From Clostridia bacterium (GTDB lineage Bacteria > Bacillota > Clostridia > UBA1212 > UBA1255), in NCBI GenBank assembly GCA_017935905.1, contig JAGBGO010000001.1, positions 1 through 32,651 on the forward strand: a DNA stretch of 32,651 bases, written 5' to 3'. The position numbers and the translations under genes are program-made. How positions within the stretch are numbered: position 1 is the first letter of the stretch; each line of letters begins with the position of its first letter. The notes beneath the pieces were generated by a model, which did no database searches, was not told where the DNA came from, and saw only the letters and a list, made by a program, of their open reading frames with translations. Below are positions 22,207 to 30,425 of this stretch, in pieces.

Positions 22207-24249
22207 ATGACGAAAAGAAATTGTTTCATACTTTGGGTATTCATTGCGATATTTTGCAGTTCCTTTGTTTCCGTTCCCGTTACGGCCTCAGAGCTGCCAT
22301 TAAGAAGCGTACGTCCGGATACGTGGGCAGCGGTGGACGGTTTGGGCAGAACGGTCTGCGATTACAGTCAGGTTGGCGACGTTCGTAAGGACAAATTTGT
22401 GGGGATGTTTTATTGGAGCTGGCACAATCATTTTTCCGGCTCTCCTGCAAGAAACGTGTCCCAAATCATCAGCCAATATCCGGAAGCACGAAATGATTTT
22501 GATCATATTGCTTGGGAAGGTACGCCGGCATGGACACCTTTCTTCTGGAATGAACCTATTTGGGGCTATTACAGAACGACGGATCGCTACGTCTTACGCA
22601 AACAGGCGGAACTTTTGGCGGATGCCGGTGTGGATGTGATTTTCTTCGATTGTACAAACGATACGTACACGTTCAAAGATGCGTATCAAAGTGTATTCCG
22701 GGAATTCAAGCGGGCAAAAAATGAGGGCGTTCGTGTCCCTCAAATTGCTTTCGTGCTCAATTTGTACAGTGATGCGAATGCTGCCGTGCAGTTAAGAGAT
22801 CTCTATGGGGCCATTTATAAGAATAGAAACTTTGAAGATTTGTGGTTTTACTGGGAAGGCAAACCTTTGATCGTTTCCAGAAGTGCCGGTCTCAAACGAA
22901 GCAATTCTTTGGATCGGGAAATATTGGAGTTCTTTACTTTTCGTAAAAACCCCCGAGATTATTACTTAGACAGCACTGATTATTCGGATAAATTATGGGG
23001 ATGGCTTTCTGTTTATCCCCAAACTAAATTTGGTGTTCGAGAAGACGGAACGGTGGAACAAATGTGCGTCAGTACAGCGCAGAATTCTAATCAAACCGAA
23101 GTTGTGGCAATGAATGATTACTTAAACAGAGCCCAAGGTCGTGGCTTTGCGAAAGGCAATTATTCATATCAATACACCTATGCGAACCGAACCATTACGG
23201 TTCGTAAGGATATGCAAGATGCCTACTTGTACGGTCTTAATTTCCAGCAACAATGGGATTATGCCCTTGAAGTGGATCCGGATTTCATCTTTGTAACCGG
23301 GTGGAATGAATTTGTGGGCCAACGTCAGGAACTGTGGAAGGGTACGGAAGGTGCTTTTACCGATAATTTCAATGATGAATTCAGCCGGGATATCGAACCG
23401 TCTAAGGGTATTTTGAAAGATCATTTCTACTATCAATTAGTTGATAACATTCGTAAATTCAAAGGCGTGGGAAAGCCGGAAACGGCGACCGCGGACAAGC
23501 AGGTGGGTAAGACCATTGATATTTTCAGTTCTGAGGATCTATGGTCGGATATTTCTCTGTCATTTGATCACTATACCGGCAGCACAAAAGCACGAAACAG
23601 TGCAGGCTACAAAGACTTGATCTATCGCTATGATACCATGCGCAACGATATTGTAACGTCGAAAGTGGCGTATGATACAGAATATATTTATTTTATGGTA
23701 GAAACGGCAAAGGATTTGTCACCTTCTTCCGATCACGCTTGGATGCGGCTTCTTCTGGACACGGATCCCACGGGCGTTTCCCCGAACTGGGAAGGCTTTG
23801 AGTACATTTTGAACCGCACTTCTCCTACGGGAAATGAAGCAGTTGTGGAGCGGTTTACCGGGGGCTGGAAGTTTGAACAAGCGGGTACCGCCACGTTCTC
23901 GGTGTCGGGTAAAAGGCTTCAACTTGCCGTTCCCAGAAGCGCCGTTGATCTTACGGATATGAGCAAGATTTCTTTCAACTTTAAGTGGGCCGATAACACG
24001 ATTGATCCTAAAACCACGCAAGATAGCGGTGATATTCTAGATTACTATTTGTATGGCGATGTCGCCCCCGGCGGACGGTTTATGTTTGCGTTTAATACGG
24101 AAGCATCTATGGATGCGTCTCCGGTTTCAAACGCGTCCGGAAGCGGTGTTCCTGCCTACGTGTGGTGGATTGTCGGCGTGTGTGCAGTGTTCGCCGTTGG
24201 GCCAAGCATTTTATATATTTGCAGAAGGTGTTTGAAGAAAACGGAATAA
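22207..24249 (+). CDS. Secreted, anchored GH99/WbsX-like protein with CBM9-like domain (copy B)
   Basis: This 680-residue paralogue of copy A starts five bases after it. No strong ribosome site precedes the ATG, so translation is probably coupled. A signal peptide (1-28, ending PVTAS) is followed by the barrel with FVTGWNEFVGQR (Glu368), the CBM9-like domain, a short Ser/Gly linker and a membrane helix ending CRRCLKKTE. The stretch equivalent to copy A's LDLTNG reads FDCTNDTYT, so Leu and Gly of that motif are changed while the Asp remains. A segment of about 15 residues before the NDYLNRAQGRG motif is shorter than in A. Several blocks in the CBM9-like part match copy A almost base for base. 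Confidence 0.75.
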   Translation: MTKRNCFILWVFIAIFCSSFVSVPVTASELPLRSVRPDTWAAVDGLGRTVCDYSQVGDVRKDKFVGMFYWSWHNHFSGSPARNVSQIISQYPEARNDFDHIAWEGTPAWTPFFWNEPIWGYYRTTDRYVLRKQAELLADAGVDVIFFDCTNDTYTFKDAYQSVFREFKRAKNEGVRVPQIAFVLNLYSDANAAVQLRDLYGAIYKNRNFEDLWFYWEGKPLIVSRSAGLKRSNSLDREILEFFTFRKNPRDYYLDSTDYSDKLWGWLSVYPQTKFGVREDGTVEQMCVSTAQNSNQTEVVAMNDYLNRAQGRGFAKGNYSYQYTYANRTITVRKDMQDAYLYGLNFQQQWDYALEVDPDFIFVTGWNEFVGQRQELWKGTEGAFTDNFNDEFSRDIEPSKGILKDHFYYQLVDNIRKFKGVGKPETATADKQVGKTIDIFSSEDLWSDISLSFDHYTGSTKARNSAGYKDLIYRYDTMRNDIVTSKVAYDTEYIYFMVETAKDLSPSSDHAWMRLLLDTDPTGVSPNWEGFEYILNRTSPTGNEAVVERFTGGWKFEQAGTATFSVSGKRLQLAVPRSAVDLTDMSKISFNFKWADNTIDPKTTQDSGDILDYYLYGDVAPGGRFMFAFNTEASMDASPVSNASGSGVPAYVWWIVGVCAVFAVGPSILYICRRCLKKTE

Positions 24250-24325
24250 AATTTTCGATAAAAATCCGTTTTACCCGCCAAAATCGGACAAAATTCGAAA
24301 AAATCGAAAATTTGAGCCGTTTTTT
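24249..24325. repeat. Structured AT-rich intergenic segment
   Basis: AAATTTTCGAT (24249-24259) and ATCGAAAATTT (24303-24313) are perfect 11-base inverted arms. Between them TCCGTTTT and AAAATCGGA form a second bulged stem. A T6 run follows at 24320-24325, so it may act as a partial terminator after copy B. Confidence 0.5.
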
Positions 24326-24349
24326 GGAAAAGGTGGGAAGGAGAGGTAT

Positions 24350-26209
24350 ATGATGAATAAGGAAATTCAGGTCCGTCCCGATACGTGGACGGCTGTAGAC
24401 GGACTTGGCAGAACGCTAAGCGATTACAAGCGAGCAGGAGAAAAGCGGAAAGATAAATTCGTGGGATTGCTCTTTTGGAATTGGCACGATTATTTTTCAG
24501 TTGCTGTTCCTCGGAATGTTTCGGAAATTATGGCAAAATATCCGGAAGCCCGCAATGATTTTGATCATCCCGGTTGGGAGGGAACGAAGGAATGGACTCC
24601 TTTTTTATGGAATGAACCGATTTGGGGCTATTATAAAACCTCGGACACTTACGTGCTCCGCAAACAGATTGAAATGATTGCCAGTGCCGGGATCGATATG
24701 ATCTTTATTGATCTGACCAACGGATCCGAAACGTTCCCATCCGGTTATCAAGCCATTCTACAAGCCTTGGCAGAAGCCAAAGCAGACGGCATTCCTGCAC
24801 CGCAGGTTTCTTTCTTCTTAAATCCTTATTTGAATCCTACGGATGAGAAGAATACGGTGATCCAGTTAAAAGACCTTTACGAAAACATTTACAAAGACGG
24901 CCACTACCAAGACCTGTGGTTCTGCTGGGACGGAAAACCCATGTTGATGTCCCGTTGTGACGTGCTGAATGAAGAAGACCCTACGGAGAAGGCAATCAAA
25001 GAATTTTTCACCTTCCGCAGCGTAGGAATGGGCTACTATGCCGCCGATACAAAGATTTCCGACAACACTTGGGGCTGGTGCTCTGTCTATCCGCAAACCA
25101 AGTTTGGCGTGCGGGAAGACGGAAGCGTAGAGCAAATGTGTGTGAGCTGCGCGCAAAATGCCGATAAGAATTTCACCGACGTTACCTATACCGTATACGA
25201 TATGGTAAACGCATTGGTTTGTATGAACGATATTCATAACCGAGCCCAAGGTCGGGGCTATGCAAAAGGGGATTATGCGTACCAATATACCTACGGCGGT
25301 AAAACGATTACCGTAACCGAGGATAGGAAGGACGCCTTCTTGTACGGCCTTAACTTCCAACAACAGTGGGATCGGGTTTTGGAGATTGATCCTGATTTTG
25401 TATTTATTACCGGTTGGAATGAATTGGTGGCACAGCGCCGTTTAGAATGGCAAGGTACGCCGGGAGGTTTCCCGGATAACTTCGACGATGAGTTCAGTCG
25501 GGATATTGAGCCTTCTAAGGGTATTTTGAAGGACCATTTCTACTGCCAGATGGTAGACAATATTCGAAAATTTAAAGGGATCAGCAAACCGGAAACGGGC
25601 TGTAACGGGGAGAAAACCATTGACGTTCACGCCGGGGCAGACCAGTGGGCAGACGTAACCCCTTCTTTTAACACCTATCCCGGCAGCACCAAGCCCAGAG
25701 ATATTGCGGGGTATAATGGTATTTATTATAAGTACGATACCCTTCGAAATGACATCGTGGCAGCTAAAGTGGCATACGATGCCGACTTTATCTATTTCAT
25801 GGCGGAGACTAAAGAAAAATTGACGCCGGCGTCGGATCCCGCATGGATGCGTTTGCTCCTGAACACAGATGCATCCGGAAAGACGCCGAACTGGGAGGGC
25901 TTTACGTATATGATTAACCGCGTTTCGCCACGGGGAGACGAAGCGGTTATTGAGAAGTCTACCGGTGGCTGGAATTTTGAGCAGGTGGGAACGGCTAAGT
26001 TCTCTGTGCAGGGTAAAATGCTTCAAATTGCAGTGCCCAGAAGTGCCATAGGCCTTATATGCAATCCTTTGAAGTTTAACTTTAAGTGGGCAGATAACAC
26101 GTGGGAACCGGGTGCAGAGACCGACAGCGGTGATATTTTAGACTTCTACCGGTACGGCTCCATGGCACCGGTGGGACGGTTTGCTTTTGCGTATGAAATA
26201 TATAAATAA
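24350..26209 (+). CDS. Cytosolic GH99/WbsX-like protein with CBM9-like domain (copy C)
   Basis: This 619-residue paralogue has neither a signal peptide nor a membrane anchor. It begins almost at once with VRPDTWTAVDGLGRTLSDY, the point where the mature part of the other copies begins, and ends with the CBM9-like domain (FAFAYEIYK). Barrel motifs are kept: NWHDYF, IDLTNGSE, DLWFCWDGKP (Asp in place of Glu in this motif) and FITGWNELVAQR (Glu358). AAGGAGAGG at 24338-24346 serves either the ATG at 24350 or the one at 24353. It would act inside the cell, perhaps on imported fragments. It is the most diverged of the four copies, especially near LICNPLKFNFKW, where it is shortened. Confidence 0.75.
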   Translation: MMNKEIQVRPDTWTAVDGLGRTLSDYKRAGEKRKDKFVGLLFWNWHDYFSVAVPRNVSEIMAKYPEARNDFDHPGWEGTKEWTPFLWNEPIWGYYKTSDTYVLRKQIEMIASAGIDMIFIDLTNGSETFPSGYQAILQALAEAKADGIPAPQVSFFLNPYLNPTDEKNTVIQLKDLYENIYKDGHYQDLWFCWDGKPMLMSRCDVLNEEDPTEKAIKEFFTFRSVGMGYYAADTKISDNTWGWCSVYPQTKFGVREDGSVEQMCVSCAQNADKNFTDVTYTVYDMVNALVCMNDIHNRAQGRGYAKGDYAYQYTYGGKTITVTEDRKDAFLYGLNFQQQWDRVLEIDPDFVFITGWNELVAQRRLEWQGTPGGFPDNFDDEFSRDIEPSKGILKDHFYCQMVDNIRKFKGISKPETGCNGEKTIDVHAGADQWADVTPSFNTYPGSTKPRDIAGYNGIYYKYDTLRNDIVAAKVAYDADFIYFMAETKEKLTPASDPAWMRLLLNTDASGKTPNWEGFTYMINRVSPRGDEAVIEKSTGGWNFEQVGTAKFSVQGKMLQIAVPRSAIGLICNPLKFNFKWADNTWEPGAETDSGDILDFYRYGSMAPVGRFAFAYEIYK

Positions 26210-26213
26210 TTTG

Positions 26214-26242
26214 TTTACAAAGAAAATGTAATTTGGTAAAAT
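26214..26242 (+). promoter_or_regulatory. Promoter before the Ig-like surface protein
   Basis: TTTACA (26214-26219) and TAAAAT (26237-26242) are separated by 17 bases. This could start a second transcript covering 26278-32494. Confidence 0.65.
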
Positions 26243-26277
26243 AACCGAAACGCACAATTCAAAAAGGAGAGAAGAGA

Positions 26278-27837
26278 ATGAAAAGAGTTGTTTCAGTTTT
26301 ATTGGTAGTTGTATTCTGCATGACGCTGCTTCTTCCTTTCACCGTAAACGGTGCGGAGGAGTACAGTAAATTGGGTAAATCCACGTACGTATACGGCGAA
26401 TATATGGAGCTTATTTATAAGTTTGATGATAGAGACGCTACCCGTTGGGTTTGTATTTACAAAGGATCTGTGGCCACCGGGAATATGGTCTACGTTTATC
26501 CGGCAACGGAACCGGCTATTTCGGGTTATTACCTTCCCCAGCAAGGCGTGCCGGTAAACGGATATCAGAAGAGCAATGCGTTCCAGCCCGGCAGTTACAT
26601 TGCCAAAGTGATGTACATTCCTGTAGGCGGAAATTATATGGATGCCAATAACTTTGCAACGGGTACGAAGAGTGATATCACGTTTTCTTTTACCGTAACG
26701 GCAAACAGTGCTACCACGCCTACCCTTTCCATTGCCAACCGTGAAATTGCAAAAGGCGGCAATTTGGTTGTGGCGTATTCCGGCATTTCTTATGACTTGG
26801 ACAGCCGTTCTCTCAACTTGGTGGTGACCAACCAAAACGGCAAAACGGTGAAGACCCGTGCTTTGTTTAATGTGAACCATTATGCCGGCATTTCCGGAGA
26901 AATGACCATTGCTTTAACCGGTATGGATGCAGGTAAGTATAAGGTTGCTTTGGTGTGTGACGATAAAGATTACACCATCAGCCAGGCTCCTATTGAAATT
27001 ACGGTGACCGAACAATCTGCCGGCAGTACGGAAGGTGTCTTCCCGGAAGATATTTTTAAGAATAAGGATATTTGCGGACGGTACTTTGCCAATGCGGACA
27101 AAGACGGCGTTCAATATGCGGTTGAAGACGGTACGTACGTAATGACAGTTCCCCACCACAAAGGTCATGATTACCTGTATACGTGGGAAGCTATTCCTTA
27201 CGATACGTTCACGGTATATTTTGATTTCCTGCTGCACATCGCAGAAGATTATGATTCTCAGATTGCAGACGAAATGGACTTCTTGTTCGGTGTGTCGGAA
27301 GACGGAAAGACCCATCATCAGTTGACCATGGGTAACCAATCCGGTGCCTTGTCTGTGGGTCACTGGAAGCGGGAAGGTGCTGAGAGCGCCTACGTGCCTT
27401 ATTCCGATGACAGTTATTTCTATGATTTGTATGAAGAAGAAATGTGGTACTCCATTGCCGTACAATTTACAAAAGAAGGCGTTACCGTATTCTTAGAGGA
27501 CGAAGAAATTCTTACTTTGACCGACACGGCAAATTGTGTAGGTGCGCAAGGCAGAATCGGTCTTCGGGGCGGTTCTCAGGGCGGCTGGAAGATTAAGAAT
27601 CTGAAAGTGGCAGAAGGCTTGTTTGAAGCCATGCCGGATGCAACGGACGCACCGACAACCCAAACTCCTGCGGCGACCAATACGCCTATTCCGAACACTC
27701 AAGCCCCTGCACCCACGGAAGCAACCAAGGGTGACAACGGCGGGAACTATGCATGGATTATTGTAGCAGTCGTTGTTGTTGTTGTAGCGGCTTGCGCAGT
27801 TGGTACCATTTTGTTGATTGTTAAGAAAAAGAAATAA
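26278..27837 (+). CDS. Secreted, anchored Ig-like and concanavalin-like surface protein
   Basis: This 519-residue surface protein has a signal peptide (1-25, ending TVNGA). Two beta-rich Ig-like units follow (about 28-142 and 147-243, the second closing with PIEITVTEQ). Residues about 250-450 resemble a concanavalin/LamG-type jelly roll: YTWEAIPYDTFTVYFDFLL, MWYSIAVQFTKEGVTVFLED and GRIGLRGGSQGGWKIKNLKV. A linker rich in Pro, Thr and Ala (about 452-485), one membrane helix and KKKK complete it. It has no catalytic motif I recognise and is probably a glycan-binding partner of the barrel proteins. Three bases separate it from the next gene. Confidence 0.7.
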   Translation: MKRVVSVLLVVVFCMTLLLPFTVNGAEEYSKLGKSTYVYGEYMELIYKFDDRDATRWVCIYKGSVATGNMVYVYPATEPAISGYYLPQQGVPVNGYQKSNAFQPGSYIAKVMYIPVGGNYMDANNFATGTKSDITFSFTVTANSATTPTLSIANREIAKGGNLVVAYSGISYDLDSRSLNLVVTNQNGKTVKTRALFNVNHYAGISGEMTIALTGMDAGKYKVALVCDDKDYTISQAPIEITVTEQSAGSTEGVFPEDIFKNKDICGRYFANADKDGVQYAVEDGTYVMTVPHHKGHDYLYTWEAIPYDTFTVYFDFLLHIAEDYDSQIADEMDFLFGVSEDGKTHHQLTMGNQSGALSVGHWKREGAESAYVPYSDDSYFYDLYEEEMWYSIAVQFTKEGVTVFLEDEEILTLTDTANCVGAQGRIGLRGGSQGGWKIKNLKVAEGLFEAMPDATDAPTTQTPAATNTPIPNTQAPAPTEATKGDNGGNYAWIIVAVVVVVVAACAVGTILLIVKKKK

Positions 27838-27839
27838 TT

Positions 27840-30425
27840 ATGGATACACGATTACAAGATATTTTACACCATAGAGAGGGAAGTTATCTCTTCCCTTTCT
27901 TCTGGCAACGAGGCGATCATACGGCAGCAATTCCGGAACAGATTGAACAAATTTACCGGAGCGGTTGTCGCGCGTTTTGTGTTGAATCTAAATCCCATCC
28001 TGACTTCTGTGGAGAAGGCTGGTGGCGGGATATGGATCTTATCCTTGCAGAGGCTTCCAAACGGGATATGCAAGTTTGGATTTTGGATGACGATAAATTC
28101 CCAACCGGCCATGCGGCGGGGATGATTGAGAAGAAATATCCTCATTTACGTCAATGGCACGTCATTGAACGGCATATTGACGTAGCAGGTCCTTTGGATG
28201 ATGCTTCCGTCTTGGCAAAGGAAGTTTCGGACCAAGAGGCAATTCTTCTCGGTGCATACGCGTATAAGCGTCTTCCGGATGTCAGCGAAGCCTGTGCTTA
28301 CGAGGCCATTGACTTAACCGATTGCGTACAGAACGGTTTACTTTACTGGAACGTGCCGGAAGGTGTATGGCGAATTTTCTTCTATTATCAATCTCGCCTT
28401 GGGGGTTTCAACAACTATATGGACATGATTTCCAAAGAATCGGTGGCGGTCTTACTGGAAAGCGTGTACGAGCCCCATTATCAGCGATATGGAAAATACT
28501 TTGGAACAACGATCGTAGGTTTCTTCTCGGACGAGCCGGCTTTCGTCAATCAAATGTACGAACAGCCGCGCATTGACTACGGTTTCTATGAGAAAAGAAT
28601 CGGCACAAAGGGGCTTTCCTTACCTTGGAATGAAAACGTTCGAAGAAAGATGCAGGAGAAACTGGGCTTTGATCCCCTTCCGCATCTGAATCTTCTTTGG
28701 TATGAAGATGCAAAACACGGTGATGACCAGGGCGAAATCCGTTTTGCCTACATGGACGCGGTAACAAATTTGTACAGTGAATGTTTCAGTAAACAATTAG
28801 GCGATTGGTGCCGTGCCCACGGGGTGCTGTACACGGGTCACATCATTGAAGATATGGGTTCCCATTGCCACTTGCATCACAGCGCCGGTCACTATTTCCG
28901 CAGTATGGCAGGACAAGATATTTCCGGTGTGGACGTGGTGATGCATCAAATTTTGCCGGGGATGGCCCATTATTTCCATACGGCGTCGGCGCAAGGATTG
29001 GCAGACGGTGAATTCTTCCATTACGTCTTGGCGAAAATGGGTGCTTCCGCAGCCCATCTTTACCCCCAGATGAAAGGCCGCGCTATGTGCGAGCTTTTTG
29101 GTGCCTATGGCTGGGGACTGGATACACCTACTATGAAATATATTGCAGACGGTATGCTGGTTCGAGGCATCAATCACTTCGTACCCCACGCCTTTAGTGC
29201 ACGGTACCCGGATTACGAATTCCCGCCTCATTTTTATGCCGGCGGCCATAACCCCAGTTTTGAAGGTTTTTCCTGTTTAATGGGGTATATGAACCGTGCG
29301 GCTCACTTGTTAAGTGATACAAAACACGTGGCAAACGCTGCGGTGCTGTACAATGCAGCCGGGGAGTGGACCGGACGCTACCGGGAAGCTATGCCGATGC
29401 AGCCTATTGTAACGCGGCTTTACGACGCCCATATTGACTACGATATTGTACCTATGGACTGTTTGCAAGAAGCCAAGGTGACGCAAAGTAAACTTTTCAT
29501 CAATGAAGAAAGTTTTGATTGCTTAATCGTACCGCACTCGGATCATTTGCCCCTTGAATTGCAGCAAATTCTGAAATCTTTGCACGATAGAGGACTTCCT
29601 GTATGGTTCTTTGACGGTCTTCCGGAGAATTGTATTTTCCCCGGCACGGAAATGGCGCCGGAGGCGTTGGTTCCTACTATGCAAGCGCGCGGTATGACGG
29701 ACGTGCAGGTTTCCGGTGACTATCCCTTCTTGCGCATTTACCACTGCGTACGGGATGGTCAGGATATTTACATGTTCTTTAATGAAGATATGCACCATTT
29801 TGTGGATACCACTTTAGTGCTACCTTCCAAGGGCGCGTATACCCGGGTAGATTTAATGGAGGAACGCTATAGCGCAGGGGAGACGACAGACGGACATTTT
29901 ACTCTCCGCCTTTATCCCAACCAGTCCCAAATCGTGATTTTCGGCGACAACACAGGCACTAAACCTGAATGCGACCTTCCCGAAGGTACACCGCTGCACC
30001 CTGCCTTCCGCCTGTCTTTGGCAAGCGCGGATTCCTTGGAGCATTTTGAGAAAGTGGGTGCGTTCGAAGATTTCTTCAACGTGACGGGGAAGGACGGCAA
30101 GCCCGATTTCTCCGGTAAAATGAAATACGAATTTTCTTTCACGGTGCCGGAGGGTGCGACGCATGCTTTCTTGGATTTAGGTCGGGTAGGACAGAATGCC
30201 GCCCTTACGCTAAACGGTAAAGATTTAGGCATGCGCATAAGCCCGCCATACCGGTTTGATATTACCCATGCAATGAAAGTGGGAGAGAACCAAGCGGAGG
30301 TTATTGTATCTAATACACTGGCCCATCAAATGCGCTTAGAATTATATTCACAATTCATCCCGTTGGGACCTTCGGGACTTCTTGGCGATATGCGATTGAT
30401 TTTAATGGAGAAAGGGAGTTTATAA
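27840..30425 (+). CDS. GH106-like (alpha-L-rhamnosidase-type) protein, cytosolic
   Basis: This 861-residue protein lacks a signal peptide or membrane helix. The N-terminal two thirds look like the barrel of large GH106-type enzymes: PFFWQRGDHT, QVWILDDDKFPTGHAAG, VGFFSDEPAF (Asp231-Glu232), YTGHIIEDMGSHCH (Glu337), GADG-type loops and RGINHFVPHAFSARYPD. The C-terminal 130 residues form a beta-sandwich of sugar-binding type (LDLGRVGQNAALTLNGKDLG and ISPPYRFDI). In such enzymes a pair of acidic residues removes terminal rhamnose. Rhamnosidase activity here is only a family-level guess. The gene follows the Ig-like protein after two bases and shares one base with copy D (TAATG), so the three are one transcript. 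Confidence 0.7.
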   Translation: MDTRLQDILHHREGSYLFPFFWQRGDHTAAIPEQIEQIYRSGCRAFCVESKSHPDFCGEGWWRDMDLILAEASKRDMQVWILDDDKFPTGHAAGMIEKKYPHLRQWHVIERHIDVAGPLDDASVLAKEVSDQEAILLGAYAYKRLPDVSEACAYEAIDLTDCVQNGLLYWNVPEGVWRIFFYYQSRLGGFNNYMDMISKESVAVLLESVYEPHYQRYGKYFGTTIVGFFSDEPAFVNQMYEQPRIDYGFYEKRIGTKGLSLPWNENVRRKMQEKLGFDPLPHLNLLWYEDAKHGDDQGEIRFAYMDAVTNLYSECFSKQLGDWCRAHGVLYTGHIIEDMGSHCHLHHSAGHYFRSMAGQDISGVDVVMHQILPGMAHYFHTASAQGLADGEFFHYVLAKMGASAAHLYPQMKGRAMCELFGAYGWGLDTPTMKYIADGMLVRGINHFVPHAFSARYPDYEFPPHFYAGGHNPSFEGFSCLMGYMNRAAHLLSDTKHVANAAVLYNAAGEWTGRYREAMPMQPIVTRLYDAHIDYDIVPMDCLQEAKVTQSKLFINEESFDCLIVPHSDHLPLELQQILKSLHDRGLPVWFFDGLPENCIFPGTEMAPEALVPTMQARGMTDVQVSGDYPFLRIYHCVRDGQDIYMFFNEDMHHFVDTTLVLPSKGAYTRVDLMEERYSAGETTDGHFTLRLYPNQSQIVIFGDNTGTKPECDLPEGTPLHPAFRLSLASADSLEHFEKVGAFEDFFNVTGKDGKPDFSGKMKYEFSFTVPEGATHAFLDLGRVGQNAALTLNGKDLGMRISPPYRFDITHAMKVGENQAEVIVSNTLAHQMRLELYSQFIPLGPSGLLGDMRLILMEKGSL

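Noticed and set aside
26235-26245. GGTAAAAT occurring in several gaps as a shared regulatory motif
   Set aside because: The string is common inside genes as Gly-Lys codons, so chance sharing cannot be excluded.
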